Positions 26,904 to 35,764 are shown, counted from the stretch's first letter. The stretch is DNA of 35,764 nt from an uncultured Lachnospiraceae bacterium (GCA_947576945.1 CANPTH010000042.1:1-35764); one strand, 5' to 3'. Numbers and translations: made by a program. The notes: generated by a model not told the origin, from the letters alone.

Positions 26904-29522
26904 TCAGTCTCTGTTCCGTTTTGTAATAAATAACGGCAGCATACAGATCACAGCAACAGCCAATAGTATGGACAGAACGATCATAATGCCTGTTACTATA
27001 TTACGGCCGCTATGAGACTGCGGATTTCCCGTGATTTCAGGAAGCGCAGATCTGTCGGAAGGAAGATCCATATATGCGATGGCGTAAGGAGAGAATCTAT
27101 CAGTGCAAAAGGTGATTGTGTCCGGATCCTTATCTTCATCTGCAAGCTCGGCATATTCCTGACTGCCGTCCGCGGTTGTATGCAGTCGTAAAATATAGAA
27201 TCTGCGGTTTTCCACCCTTAAATCTTCCGGAATACTGATTTCCACTTTAAGGGCAGAGGGAAGTTCGGTAATAATATTTGTATCGTTCTGTCTTGATTCC
27301 AGGAGAGAGATTTCGAAGTATTGACCGATCTGCATACCGGGCATTTTATGTTCTTCAAATAACTTCATTGCAGTCTCAGGCGCTTCATCATCGATGCGTT
27401 CTATATGGAAGTTCAGGGCGACCGGATTTTTTCCAAGCAGCATCTCAATTTTGTCTTCTTCGCTCAGAAGATGGTCAAGTACGATCTCGAAATTGGCCAC
27501 GCTGGAAGTTTCATAGAAGCTGACGGAGGATGTTTCCTGGACATCGTCGGCAAAATCATTGTGGATCGTCACCTGTAGATCACCGTTTTCCAGGGCGCCG
27601 AGCATCAATTCTCTGTCGCTGCTTTCAGCGATCAGTCTTCTTGCTTCTTCTACGGGAGTATTAAGGCGCTGGAGCGTGCCTGTCAAAGTATCCTCTTCCA
27701 CGGGCAAAGGCTGCTGGATCGGTTTGGCGTTATTGACCGGCGCTTTGCCGGAGGAACCGGAGGAGCCTTCAGCATTTGCATCGGTTTTGCCGGAGGGGAC
27801 TGTTCCGGCCGGTTTTGTGTCTTTGCTTTCCGCCTTGGGAAGCGGTGCAAAATCTGCAACAATGGTATGATTATCCTTTATGTCAGTAAAGCTGTAAGAG
27901 GACACGGCTCCTATTGGATTCCCGTCAACATATACGGCGCTGATTTGATAACCGCTTCCGGGTGTGATGGAGTATACGATTCCGGATCCCTCTGCGACGG
28001 TGGTTCTGCCCTTTGGTGTGATTGCTCCGTTGGGAGAGGTGATGGATGCTGCCATAATGTAGGTAACGGCTGTTTTCTTCTCAAAAGCTGCCGACAAGCA
28101 CATATCTCTTGTTATGTTATTCACAAAATATTCTCGATCCCTACTGATAATATTTCCATTCTCTGTCCAGCCGACAAACTGATATCCCTGAAAAGGGTCA
28201 GCTGTTATTTTAATATTGCTGCCTTTAGCATAAGTGCCCTGGCCTGATAAGCTGCCGGTATCAGCCGGCGAACAGTTGAGGGTAAGATGAAATTTATTCT
28301 GTGAGAACATGGCGGTGAGATCCCGGGCCTGCGTGACTTTATTCAATTGAAGCTTTGTATCGGTGCTTACAATGATTCCGTTTTCCAGCCAGTAGTCAAA
28401 TTGGTAACCGTCTTTTGCGGAGGCTTCCAGGGTGATGCTTTCTCCATAACCTATGGTTCTGCTTTCAGTAGCTGTGCCGGCATTGCTGTTGTTGACATGA
28501 ACATTGATCCGGCAGCTGACAGGTCTGAAGACAGCCGTATAGGTTCTGTCATTGCGAATATTATTGACAACAAACTGAGAATTGCGGGAAACGATGTTAC
28601 CGTCCTGCGACCAGCCCTCAAAGACAAAGCCGTTATGCGGCGCTGCGGAGATTACGGCATACCCGCCTTCTTCTACGATGCCGCTGCCGTATACGGTGCC
28701 GCCGTTATCGGGGGATGCCTCCACCCGTATGAAGTAACTGGATTTGTTTAAGGCTACCAGCGACGATGCACTGTATCGGCTGTCCTGTTTGGAAACGGCT
28801 TTTACCACCAGCGAGGATGCCGTTTCGTCCGACGCGACGGTCAGGATACCGTGCTCGTCAATAAAAGTGCTACGGCTCTTCTGCCCGGAAACGCTCCAGA
28901 TTACATCACGGCTGTAATTGTTCTCTCCAGTCACGGAAGCTGTGAAAGCACAGGTAGAATTTTTAGAGACTACGCAGGTTCCGGGAGAGATGCTGACTGA
29001 TGTGATTACAGGCGCAGCCGGCGCCTTATCTCTGATTTCCAGAGTAATATTGACCTGAATGCCATGTTCGAAATAAGGATCCGCCGTATCACTGAACAGA
29101 AGAAAACTGTTATAAACCCCGGGGGCCAGTGTGGTATCGGCCTGGACAGTAAAAACACAGGATTCATCCTGGCTTAAGAGGCAGTCATCCGGGGCGTCTA
29201 TGGAAATAAAGTTATAGTAATCAAACTCGTACCATATAAGTTCAAGCTCCTTTTGGCTTTGGCTGGTCAGCGTAATATTCTGTCCGGCGGCCGGAGTTCC
29301 CTGCTCCAGAGAACCGAAACCGATTTGGGTTTTATCTGCCGTCAGGCTGCCTGGGGATTCCGGATTTACAGGATCTGTCTGTCTATTGCCTTTTTCTTCG
29401 GCAGGGATTACACCCGGGGCAATCTCAGAAGCGCGGCATGGAAGGACATTGGAACAAAAAGCCGTCAATATTATAAAGCAAGAAAAGAAAACATAGATAA
29501 CAGTTTTACGTATACGCGTCAT
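26904..29522 (-). CDS. Membrane-anchored secreted protein with InlB-type repeats
   Basis: The 872-residue protein has a signal peptide (about 1-32). An all-beta segment follows (about 50-165, of the kind seen in ASPM/Hydin-like or choice-of-anchor domains), then an Ig-like domain (about 168-258). At least four InlB-type repeats come next (about 262-560), built on G(Y/F)xFxGWxxxGxxxS...xxxFxxN followed by AxF. A Ser/Gly/Pro-rich linker (about 565-625), another globular region, and a C-terminal membrane span (about 842-864) with the basic tail KRNRD complete it. It is therefore probably held by that span, facing outward. I cannot assign a function beyond a surface role. It lies opposite atpC and has a good promoter at 29669-29697. 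Confidence 0.88.
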   Translation of the reverse strand: MTRIRKTVIYVFFSCFIILTAFCSNVLPCRASEIAPGVIPAEEKGNRQTDPVNPESPGSLTADKTQIGFGSLEQGTPAAGQNITLTSQSQKELELIWYEFDYYNFISIDAPDDCLLSQDESCVFTVQADTTLAPGVYNSFLLFSDTADPYFEHGIQVNITLEIRDKAPAAPVITSVSISPGTCVVSKNSTCAFTASVTGENNYSRDVIWSVSGQKSRSTFIDEHGILTVASDETASSLVVKAVSKQDSRYSASSLVALNKSSYFIRVEASPDNGGTVYGSGIVEEGGYAVISAAPHNGFVFEGWSQDGNIVSRNSQFVVNNIRNDRTYTAVFRPVSCRINVHVNNSNAGTATESRTIGYGESITLEASAKDGYQFDYWLENGIIVSTDTKLQLNKVTQARDLTAMFSQNKFHLTLNCSPADTGSLSGQGTYAKGSNIKITADPFQGYQFVGWTENGNIISRDREYFVNNITRDMCLSAAFEKKTAVTYIMAASITSPNGAITPKGRTTVAEGSGIVYSITPGSGYQISAVYVDGNPIGAVSSYSFTDIKDNHTIVADFAPLPKAESKDTKPAGTVPSGKTDANAEGSSGSSGKAPVNNAKPIQQPLPVEEDTLTGTLQRLNTPVEEARRLIAESSDRELMLGALENGDLQVTIHNDFADDVQETSSVSFYETSSVANFEIVLDHLLSEEDKIEMLLGKNPVALNFHIERIDDEAPETAMKLFEEHKMPGMQIGQYFEISLLESRQNDTNIITELPSALKVEISIPEDLRVENRRFYILRLHTTADGSQEYAELADEDKDPDTITFCTDRFSPYAIAYMDLPSDRSALPEITGNPQSHSGRNIVTGIMIVLSILLAVAVICMLPLFITKRNRD

Positions 29523-29847
29523 GCAGATACCTCCTTCCTGATCTGTTTTGACATTGTCAGCGTGTCATAGACTTTCACAGCATGGATGGCCATGCGGCCC
29601 GCCCGACGGCAGGCTGAGCATGATGTAGTTTACTATGAAAGCCATAGTCTTTTATGTTATTTACTATAACTATAACATGAAAAAAGAACCGGTTCAATTG
29701 AAAAACGGCCGCCGTTTCTATGCGCCATCCCTTTTATGTCGCATATGATAGAATAAAAGCGCATTTCACAAATTCGAAGAAGCATTCATGACCAATGCGC
29801 AGACTTAATGGAATGAGATTTATGATAGAGAAGGAATGGAGGAAAAT
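29523..29847. other. Intergenic region between divergent genes
   Basis: This 325-base stretch holds the promoter of the 872-residue gene (29669-29697). It also holds a perfect inverted repeat GCGCATT (29759-29765) with AATGCGC (29794-29800) upstream of the small gene at 29848. An AT-rich stretch at 29740-29757 could serve as that gene's promoter, but no clear -35 box was found. No gene is seen here. Confidence 0.5.
29669..29697 (-). promoter_or_regulatory. Promoter of the 872-residue surface protein gene
   Basis: On the minus strand TTGAAC (29697-29692), exactly 17 bases, then TATAGT (29674-29669). The predicted leader is about 140 bases. Confidence 0.65.
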
Positions 29848-30222
29848 ATGAATCAATCAAGAATATTACCTTTCTATATGGCTTATCCGCTGCCCATGTA
29901 TTATCAGCAGGAGGACAGCGTGACACGTGACCTGGAATATCTGCAGCAGATGTATCCATCCCAGGCGAAGAAGTTCCAGAAGATGATTGCGGAGACTCTG
30001 GATCATATTGACTATGAAGGAAGTATGATCTATGACGAATATCCGGATAAATGGCAGATCTACAGGCTGACACAGATGATCATAGACAAGATCAGGAAAC
30101 TGGAAGAGACAGATCCTGTGGAGCAGGATTGGAATAAAACAACAGAGTTTGTGCAGATACTCCTGTGTTATGAAATCTACAGGCGAAGGCACTGCAGTAA
30201 CAACGGAATATTAAAATTTTAG
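29848..30222 (+). CDS. Small protein of unknown function (YPLPMYY-type)
   Basis: The 124-residue product starts MNQSRILPFYMAYPLPMYY, an opening rich in Pro, Tyr and Met, followed by helices with charged residues (DYEGSMIYDEYPDKWQIYRL). No signal peptide or membrane span is evident. I recall similar small proteins in other Lachnospiraceae, but no function is known to me. I chose the ATG at 29848 because GGAGG lies 5 bases upstream, inside the longer frame from 29836. It lies ahead of the methyltransferase operon but has its own intervening promoter. Confidence 0.75.
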   Translation: MNQSRILPFYMAYPLPMYYQQEDSVTRDLEYLQQMYPSQAKKFQKMIAETLDHIDYEGSMIYDEYPDKWQIYRLTQMIIDKIRKLEETDPVEQDWNKTTEFVQILLCYEIYRRRHCSNNGILKF

Positions 30223-30251
30223 TTGAGGTTTTACGGTATTCTTATTACAAT
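30223..30251 (+). promoter_or_regulatory. Promoter of the methyltransferase operon
   Basis: TTGAGG (30223-30228), exactly 17 bases, then TACAAT (30246-30251), just after the stop of the upstream small gene. The leader to the ATG at 30332 is about 74 bases. Confidence 0.55.
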
Positions 30252-30331
30252 AGAAACAGACTTACATCAGAAATGTGAAGAAGCCAGCCAGGCAAAACCG
30301 GATGAAACATATGACAGCTACAGGAGGCGGA

Positions 30332-31525
30332 ATGCAGGAAGAACTGAGGAAGCTTTTAGAGGATACTGTGAATGAAGGGCTTTACCGGATCACGATCAGT
30401 AATCCCAGAAAGAAAGAGAAAGCATTTAAGATAAAGATACGGCCGGTCATGGTCAAGGGGACGGTTCTTTTTCAGGAAACATTGTATGAAGGAACAAAAG
30501 TGTTTCATGAGAAACGGGATAACAGGAACATGATCGACCGTATAGAGGAGCTGCTGGCTCAGGATTTTAAGCAGTGCGAAGTGGAACATCAGGACTGCAG
30601 GGTAACGGTTCTGGTCAGTAAAAAAGGCAGGATAACGATTAACCGGAAAAGAACAAGGGATGCCGGAACAGGATCAGAAACACACAGACAGATTCGAATG
30701 GAACATAACAGAACAAAGAAATATATTCTGGAAGAGGGGACACCGGTTCCGTTCCTGGTTGATCTGGGGGTACAGACAGTGGAAGGCCGGGTTGTACATG
30801 CCAGATATGATAAATTCAGGCAGATTAACCGTTTTCTGGAATTTATTGAAGATATTCTGCCAACACTCTCAAAGAAAAGAACCGTGCACATCTTGGATTT
30901 CGGGTGTGGAAAATCTTATCTGACCTTTGCCATGTACTATTATCTGCATGAACTGAAGAAGTACGATGTGGAGATTACCGGATTGGACCTGAAGGAGGAT
31001 GTGATCGATCGCTGTAACAGGCTCAGTGAGAAATACGGTTATGACAGCCTGCGCTTTTTGAAAGGGGACATAGCAGAATATAAGGGACAAGGCCCCGTGG
31101 ACATCGTGGTGACGCTTCATGCCTGTGATACGGCGACGGACTATGCACTGGCAAAGGCGGTTCTGTGGAATGCCGGGGTAATCTTATCTGTACCCTGCTG
31201 TCAGCATGAAGTGAATCGACAGATTAAGTGTGAGGATCTTGCACCTGTGTTAAAGTACGGGATTGTCAAAGAGCGTTTTGCAGCGCTGGTAACGGATGCA
31301 TTGCGGGCGCAGCTGTTGGAGGCGGAAGGGTATGCGGTGGATATTCTGGAATTTATCGATATGGAACATACGCCGAAGAATCTTCTGATCCGCGCCGTAA
31401 GGCAGGGAGAGACGGCACGCAGGGGCGCGAAGCAGGAACAGGCAAGGCGGGAAACGGCACAATTAACGGATTTTCTGAACATAAGGCCGACTCTGCAGAA
31501 ACTTCTGACGCAGGACGATAAATAA
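30332..31525 (+). CDS. Class I SAM-dependent methyltransferase
   Basis: The 397-residue protein has an N-terminal segment of mixed beta strands (about 1-170) and a Rossmann methyltransferase fold with the SAM loop DFGCGKSY (about 188-195), LDLKEDVIDRC, and THACD-type and VPCCQHE motifs (LHACDTATDYA; PCCQHE). The CCQHE motif is typical of the Methyltransf_32/GSTCD-like group, whose substrate is not established. The start at 30332 is preferred because AGGAGG lies 4 bases upstream; a GTG at 30275 would add 19 basic residues with no ribosome binding site. It is the first gene of a co-directional run to 35638. Confidence 0.85.
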   Translation: MQEELRKLLEDTVNEGLYRITISNPRKKEKAFKIKIRPVMVKGTVLFQETLYEGTKVFHEKRDNRNMIDRIEELLAQDFKQCEVEHQDCRVTVLVSKKGRITINRKRTRDAGTGSETHRQIRMEHNRTKKYILEEGTPVPFLVDLGVQTVEGRVVHARYDKFRQINRFLEFIEDILPTLSKKRTVHILDFGCGKSYLTFAMYYYLHELKKYDVEITGLDLKEDVIDRCNRLSEKYGYDSLRFLKGDIAEYKGQGPVDIVVTLHACDTATDYALAKAVLWNAGVILSVPCCQHEVNRQIKCEDLAPVLKYGIVKERFAALVTDALRAQLLEAEGYAVDILEFIDMEHTPKNLLIRAVRQGETARRGAKQEQARRETAQLTDFLNIRPTLQKLLTQDDK

Positions 31526-31567
31526 AGCCGGTATACATGCGAAAACAAAACGGAAACGAGGAATAGA

Positions 31568-34108
31568 ATGAGAAGAGCGATCATAAAAGGCTGCCTGTTG
31601 GGGATTATTTTTATGGCGGCGTTGATGCTGATCAGCATGATCATGAATAAGGGAAATACAGATATGACAACGGAGATGGGAGAGGCATCTTTTCCGATGG
31701 TATCCATGTCGGTGAGTGGGTATCGGGTCAATAACCTGCACGGTTACGCTGAGAATATGGACAGCGCTTATCTGCGGGATACGCTTCAGCCGGTGGAAAG
31801 CGACAGGAAGATTGAGGTGCTGCTGGATACGTATGGCAGGGAGATATCCCGGATTGGCTTCGAAGTCAGGAGCCTGGATGGGGAGCGGCTGGTGGAGAGT
31901 ACAGAGGTGACGGATTTTAAGGAGGAAGATTCCCGGATACAGTTTGATATTACCCTGAAGGATCTGATCGAGTATGATACGGAATATATGCTCGTATTTC
32001 TTGTGCAGCCGCAAGGAGGGAACACCATCCGCTATTATACCAGGATCGTTTTGAGCGAATCCATGCATATGCAGGAGAAGCTGGATTATATTATGGATTT
32101 TCATGAAAGAACCTTTGACAAGGAAGAAGCGGCTGAACTGACAAGATACCTGGAATCCAATTCCGAAGGAGATAACACTACCTTTCAGAAGGTGACGATA
32201 CACAGCAGCTTCGATCAGGTGACCTGGGGAAATCTGACGGTTAACAGGGTTACGGATTCGCTTGTCTCCATTAAGGAACTGACGGATCAGACAGGCGCAT
32301 TCCGTATTGAATATCTGGCGACTGTAAGAGAAGGCAGGCAGACTAATTATTATCGGGTCAGTGAATATTATCGTATCCGTTATACCCCGGACAGAATGTA
32401 TCTGTTGGATTATGAGCGCGAAATGGAACAGATCTTTAACGAGGAGGCGGATGTATTTGTCAATGACAAGATCATGCTGGGCATTGTCGGGAATGATGTA
32501 AAGATCTATGAAAGCGACGGCGGTAATGTGTTTGCATTCGTTGTGGCGGATAAGCTTTACAGCTACAATGTGACAGATAATAAACTGGCAAGGCTGTTCA
32601 GTTTTTATGAAAATATAGAAGGACTGACAGATCTCAGGAATACGTATGACCGTCATGATATTCAGATTCTGTCTGTAGATGAGACGGGGAACGTCAACTT
32701 CATGGTTTACGGTTACATGAACAGAGGCCGTCATGAGGGGAGTGTTGGCGTGATTGTCTATTATTACAACAGTATGACCAACACTGTGGAGGAAAAGATC
32801 TACATCCCTTATGAGAAATCTTATGAACTGCTGAAAAATGATATCAGCCGGCTGTCTTATGTGAACAGAGTCAACGTTTACTATTTTATGTTAAATGGAT
32901 GTGTATATGCCGTTAATCTGGAAACGGAAGTCTGCCAGATCATAGCTCACGGATTGCGGGAGGGCAGATATCATGTGTCCGAGTCGAATAAAATGCTGGT
33001 GTGGCAGGAAGGGGAAGATTTGTATGCCGGCAGCCGGCTTGTGCTGATGAATCTGAACACACAGACAAGGACAAGCATTGAGGCCGAGGAGGGCGAATAT
33101 ATCTCTATTCTTGGATTCATGGATGAAGATATGATTTACGGTCTGACGAAGAGGGAGGACATTGTAGAAGAGAAGAACCGGTCAGTGATGATGCCCATGT
33201 ACTGCGTGCGCATCCAAAGTGAAAACGGCGATGTATTGAAAACCTATCAAAAAGAAGGCATATATGTGGCTGACAGTGTGATCGAGGAGAATCAGATCAT
33301 GCTGTCCAGAGTGGTCCGAAATGAAGAGACGCAGGAGTATGAGGCGACTTCGGACGATCATATTATGAGCACACAGCAGGTAAAAGAGGGAGTAAATACC
33401 ATCGGTCAGGTGGTGACGGAGAACTATGAGACGATCCGGCAGATTGCTGTTAAAGATGAAATCGATGCAAAAGGATTGAAAAGACTGACCCCCAGAGAGG
33501 TTCTTTTTGAGGGCAATCATAATGTGGCGGTCACGGAACCGGAAGATACGGAGCCGCGTTATTATGTATATGGCAAGAACGGCATCGAGGGGATCTATGC
33601 CAATCCCGGCAGGGCAGTCGCGCTGGCTTACTCGGCGGCGGGTGTTGTGGTGGATGACGATGGCGGATATGTCTGGAGAAGAGAAAGCAGAAGCGCCAGG
33701 AATCAGATCATGGCCATTACCGAGGACGAGATGTCGGAGACGAGGAGTTCTTTGGCGGTCTGCCTGGATACGATCCTTAAATTCGAAGGAATCTCCAGAA
33801 ATACACAGCGTCTGCTGGATAGCGGCAGTACCGTGTTTTCGATTCTGGATACCGATCTGCAGGAGGAGACTATACTGGATTTGACCGGATGCAGCCTGGA
33901 TGCGGTGCTTTACTATGTAAATAAAGATATTCCGGTGCTTGCACTTCTGGAAGATGACAATGCCGTATTGATCGTGGGCTTTAATGAGCTGAACATTGTT
34001 GTGATGGATCCGGTGACGGGAACGCTTTATAAGAAAGGGATGAATGATTCTACGGAATGGCTGAGTGAAAACGGGAATCGGTTTATTACGTATGTGAGGA
34101 AGGAATAA
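31568..34108 (+). CDS. Membrane-anchored protein with a degenerate C39-like C-terminal domain
   Basis: The 846-residue protein has one N-terminal membrane anchor (about 6-26, AIIKGCLLGIIFMAALMLIS) and a large outside part. Residues about 50-170 look like beta-rich domains. A repeated-strand middle (about 280-580) resembles beta propeller-like blades. The C-terminal region (about 735-840) resembles a C39-like peptidase fold (DIPVLALL...AVLIVGF...VVMDPVTG). The catalytic His position of C39-like domains is Asn here (DDNAVLIVGF), and I see no clear catalytic Cys, so that domain is probably inactive. It begins 42 bases after the methyltransferase stop, with AACGAGGAAT just ahead. Function unknown; an envelope sensor or scaffold is one possibility. 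Confidence 0.8.
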   Translation: MRRAIIKGCLLGIIFMAALMLISMIMNKGNTDMTTEMGEASFPMVSMSVSGYRVNNLHGYAENMDSAYLRDTLQPVESDRKIEVLLDTYGREISRIGFEVRSLDGERLVESTEVTDFKEEDSRIQFDITLKDLIEYDTEYMLVFLVQPQGGNTIRYYTRIVLSESMHMQEKLDYIMDFHERTFDKEEAAELTRYLESNSEGDNTTFQKVTIHSSFDQVTWGNLTVNRVTDSLVSIKELTDQTGAFRIEYLATVREGRQTNYYRVSEYYRIRYTPDRMYLLDYEREMEQIFNEEADVFVNDKIMLGIVGNDVKIYESDGGNVFAFVVADKLYSYNVTDNKLARLFSFYENIEGLTDLRNTYDRHDIQILSVDETGNVNFMVYGYMNRGRHEGSVGVIVYYYNSMTNTVEEKIYIPYEKSYELLKNDISRLSYVNRVNVYYFMLNGCVYAVNLETEVCQIIAHGLREGRYHVSESNKMLVWQEGEDLYAGSRLVLMNLNTQTRTSIEAEEGEYISILGFMDEDMIYGLTKREDIVEEKNRSVMMPMYCVRIQSENGDVLKTYQKEGIYVADSVIEENQIMLSRVVRNEETQEYEATSDDHIMSTQQVKEGVNTIGQVVTENYETIRQIAVKDEIDAKGLKRLTPREVLFEGNHNVAVTEPEDTEPRYYVYGKNGIEGIYANPGRAVALAYSAAGVVVDDDGGYVWRRESRSARNQIMAITEDEMSETRSSLAVCLDTILKFEGISRNTQRLLDSGSTVFSILDTDLQEETILDLTGCSLDAVLYYVNKDIPVLALLEDDNAVLIVGFNELNIVVMDPVTGTLYKKGMNDSTEWLSENGNRFITYVRKE

Positions 34109-34181
34109 GGATGCTGCGATCGCATGACATAAGATTAATAACGAATGCAGTATAAAATACATGACGGATGGAGAAAGAGAT

Positions 34182-34838
34182 ATGGTAAAAGGAAGGGCAG
34201 TAATTTTTGATATGGATGGTGTTATTTTTGATACCGAGCGGATGGTTCTTGACTGTTGGGAGAAGCTGGCAGAAAAATATCACCTGTTACGGATGCGGGA
34301 GGCCTATATTCCGTGTATTGGTGTGACTGATGTCAGAATGAAGGAGATCATGGAGGCATTCTATGGGGAGGACTTTCCGTACGCGGATTTCAGACAGGAG
34401 GCGTCCGGACTTTTTCATGAGATGGTCAGGCGGGAAGGGCTGCCGGTGAAAAAGGGGGTGCGGGAACTGCTGGGATATCTGCAGGAGCAGGAGGTTCCGG
34501 TGGGACTGGCTTCGTCCACCAGGCTGGCGGTGGTGACAGAGGAGCTGCAGCAGGCAGGCCTGTATGATTATTTCCGGTCGGTGACCGGTGGAGACCAGTT
34601 GAAGCGCAGCAAGCCGGAGCCGGATATTTATCTGGCGGCCTGTGAGAAATTAGGTGTGAATCCGTCAGATGCCTATGCGGTGGAGGATTCCTATAATGGG
34701 ATCCGTTCTTCCTGCAGGGCGGGAATGATGCCGATTATGGTGCCGGATCTGCTGCCGCCGACGGAAGAGATGTATGAGAAGAGTACAGCGGTGCTGGAGG
34801 ATCTGGTGCAGGTAAGGAAGTGGCTGGAAGAGCAGTAA
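34182..34838 (+). CDS. HAD-superfamily phosphatase, beta-phosphoglucomutase-like
   Basis: The 218-residue protein has the HAD motifs. Motif I is DMDGV with nucleophile D10 and acid D12, motif II is LASST, motif III is the Lys of SKPEPDIY, and motif IV is VEDSYNG. A small helical cap lies between motifs I and II, as in beta-phosphoglucomutase and related sugar-phosphate phosphatases. The specific substrate cannot be read from sequence. The ATG at 34182 is preferred, as GGAGAAAGAG lies just ahead; an upstream ATG at 34161 lacks one. It is followed within 35 bases by the XRE gene. Confidence 0.85.
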   Translation: MVKGRAVIFDMDGVIFDTERMVLDCWEKLAEKYHLLRMREAYIPCIGVTDVRMKEIMEAFYGEDFPYADFRQEASGLFHEMVRREGLPVKKGVRELLGYLQEQEVPVGLASSTRLAVVTEELQQAGLYDYFRSVTGGDQLKRSKPEPDIYLAACEKLGVNPSDAYAVEDSYNGIRSSCRAGMMPIMVPDLLPPTEEMYEKSTAVLEDLVQVRKWLEEQ

Positions 34839-34870
34839 AGAGGGATTTGCAGGAATGGAGGAAACAGGGA

Positions 34871-35638
34871 ATGAATCTTGAGATCGCAACCAGGCTGGTA
34901 GGGCTGCGTAAAGCAAATAAACTGTCACAGGAGGCATTGGCGGAGAAGCTGGGAATCAGCAGACAGGCGGTCAGCAAATGGGAACGGGCAGAAGCCTCGC
35001 CTGATACGGATAATCTGATTGCGCTGGCGAAGCTGTATCATGTCTCTCTGGATGAACTGCTAAAGATCAATGAGGAGGAAGAGATTGACAACGCAATGCC
35101 TGCCGAGGTGTCGGAAGCAGGGGAAAGCATTGTGGAGCAGTCAGAGGAGAGCGGCTGGAGAGAGCACCGGAACAGTACAGGTGTCGATGATGTATATATC
35201 GGTTTAAAGGGAATCCACGTGAAAGACCACAAAGGAGAAGAGGTACATATTGACTTCAGGGGGATTCATGTGCGTGACGGGGAAAATGACGTGCATATTG
35301 GCAGAAATGGTGTTTATGTAAATGGAGAAAAGGCGAGAAGCGCTGAAATTCCGCTGGGTATTCTGGTCATTATCATCTATATCGTGATCGGATTTTGTTT
35401 CAACCTGTGGCATCCGGGCTGGCTGCTTTTTATCCTGATACCGGTCATCAGCTCCCTGATGGATGCGGTGTGCAAGCGGGATGCCAGTCTGTTCCTGTAT
35501 CCGGTTTTTGCTTGTGGAATTTTTCTTTATGCCGGATTTGTACACTATATATGGCATCCGACCTGGGTTATTTTTCTGACGATTCCGATTTTCTATTATG
35601 TGACGGGATCTATGAAGGACAGAGCAAAAAGGGAATAG
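34871..35638 (+). CDS. XRE-family regulator fused to a membrane domain
   Basis: The 255-residue protein starts with a helix-turn-helix domain (about 1-62; NKLSQEALAEKLGISRQ and VSKWERAEASPDTDNL are the recognition region). A Glu-rich linker leads to three short beta repeats (about 113-158) of the form (V/I)x(I/F)xxxGI(H/Y)V. A C-terminal membrane domain has about three spans (about 160-250) and contains a duplicated WHPxW motif (WHPGW and WHPTW). The likely role is DNA binding tethered to the membrane; the signal is unknown. The ATG at 34871 is preferred, with GGAGG 9 bases upstream. The gene overlaps nothing and ends just before the terminator at 35660. Confidence 0.85.
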   Translation: MNLEIATRLVGLRKANKLSQEALAEKLGISRQAVSKWERAEASPDTDNLIALAKLYHVSLDELLKINEEEEIDNAMPAEVSEAGESIVEQSEESGWREHRNSTGVDDVYIGLKGIHVKDHKGEEVHIDFRGIHVRDGENDVHIGRNGVYVNGEKARSAEIPLGILVIIIYIVIGFCFNLWHPGWLLFILIPVISSLMDAVCKRDASLFLYPVFACGIFLYAGFVHYIWHPTWVIFLTIPIFYYVTGSMKDRAKRE

Positions 35639-35659
35639 TAATGGGAATCCTGCAAAACG

Positions 35660-35714
35660 CCGCACACACTGTAACAGGGGCTTATAGCGCCATTGCAGCG
35701 TGTGCGGTATTTTT
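35660..35714 (+). terminator. Terminator hairpin of the methyltransferase-XRE operon
   Basis: CCGCACACACTG (35660-35671) pairs with CAGCGTGTGCGG (35696-35707), with one mismatch and a smaller inner hairpin, followed by TATTTTT (35708-35714). The group II intron start follows at 35717. Confidence 0.75.
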
Positions 35715-35716
35715 AT

Positions 35717-35764
35717 GTGTGCCCGGTGGGCACACGTTCTAACGGGTGAAAGTCCCCAATCCGC
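35717..35764 (+). mobile_element. 5' end of a group II intron, probably class C
   Basis: The window's last 48 bases begin GTGTGCCCGG and continue with GGGCACACG and GGGTGAAAGTCCC. This matches the 5' end of bacterial group IIC introns such as the Oceanobacillus intron, which starts GUGUGCCCGG and has GGGUGAGAGUCCC at the same distance. Class C introns insert just after terminator hairpins, which is exactly the position seen. The rest of the intron, including any reverse transcriptase gene, lies beyond the right edge. Confidence 0.75.

Noticed and set aside
35395..35742. 115-codon frame over the XRE membrane part and the terminator
   Set aside because: It is a shadow of the XRE gene in another frame and crosses the terminator and intron start.

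Overview
The window looks like a chromosomal segment of an anaerobic, Gram-positive Clostridia member, most probably a Lachnospiraceae-type gut bacterium. The reasons are strong AGGAGG ribosome binding sites, sigma-A type promoters, a pyruvate formate-lyase, a MecA adaptor, an F-type ATP synthase operon whose c subunit carries a Na+-type ligand set, large secreted proteins with InlB-type repeats, and several spore or cell-wall hydrolases. Identities were read from the sequence by eye; no database search was run.

Layout. 1-2452 (minus strand) holds a split pyruvate formate-lyase operon: a catalytic subunit that stops before the glycyl radical domain, then a 67-residue Cys-containing protein resembling the start of that domain, then the start of a separate glycyl radical protein that runs off the left edge. 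2.5-4.2 kb is an AT-rich accessory island with a CPBP membrane protease, a structured leader and possible insertion-sequence debris. 4.2-11.2 kb carries a small DUF1858 protein and a 2158-residue secreted protein with a transglutaminase-like core; its leader shares a structured element with the CPBP gene. mecA follows on the minus strand. 12.1-13.2 kb is a gene-poor gap with a strong promoter, a self-complementary RNA candidate, hairpins and an orphan terminator.

13.2-18.6 kb is a run of co-directional genes: a GH18 glycosidase, a CwlD-like amidase, a Sua5/TsaC enzyme, RpiB and a SleB-type hydrolase. It meets a DUF402 gene head-on at a hairpin that contains both stop codons. 19.2-26.9 kb is a complete ATP synthase operon (atpZ, atpI, atpB, E, F, H, A, G, D, C) with a good promoter and a bidirectional terminator; a large palindromic element flanked by a near-perfect direct repeat sits between atpA and atpG. 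26.9-29.5 kb (minus) is a membrane-anchored secreted repeat protein. 29.8-35.6 kb carries a small conserved-looking protein, then a methyltransferase, an 846-residue anchored protein, a HAD phosphatase and an XRE regulator fused to a membrane domain. The window ends in a terminator hairpin directly followed by what looks like the 5' end of a group IIC intron.

The most noteworthy items are the three-part pyruvate formate-lyase with its unexplained 67-residue protein, the duplicated leader element, the palindromic insertion inside the atp operon, and the candidate non-coding RNA near 12.3 kb.
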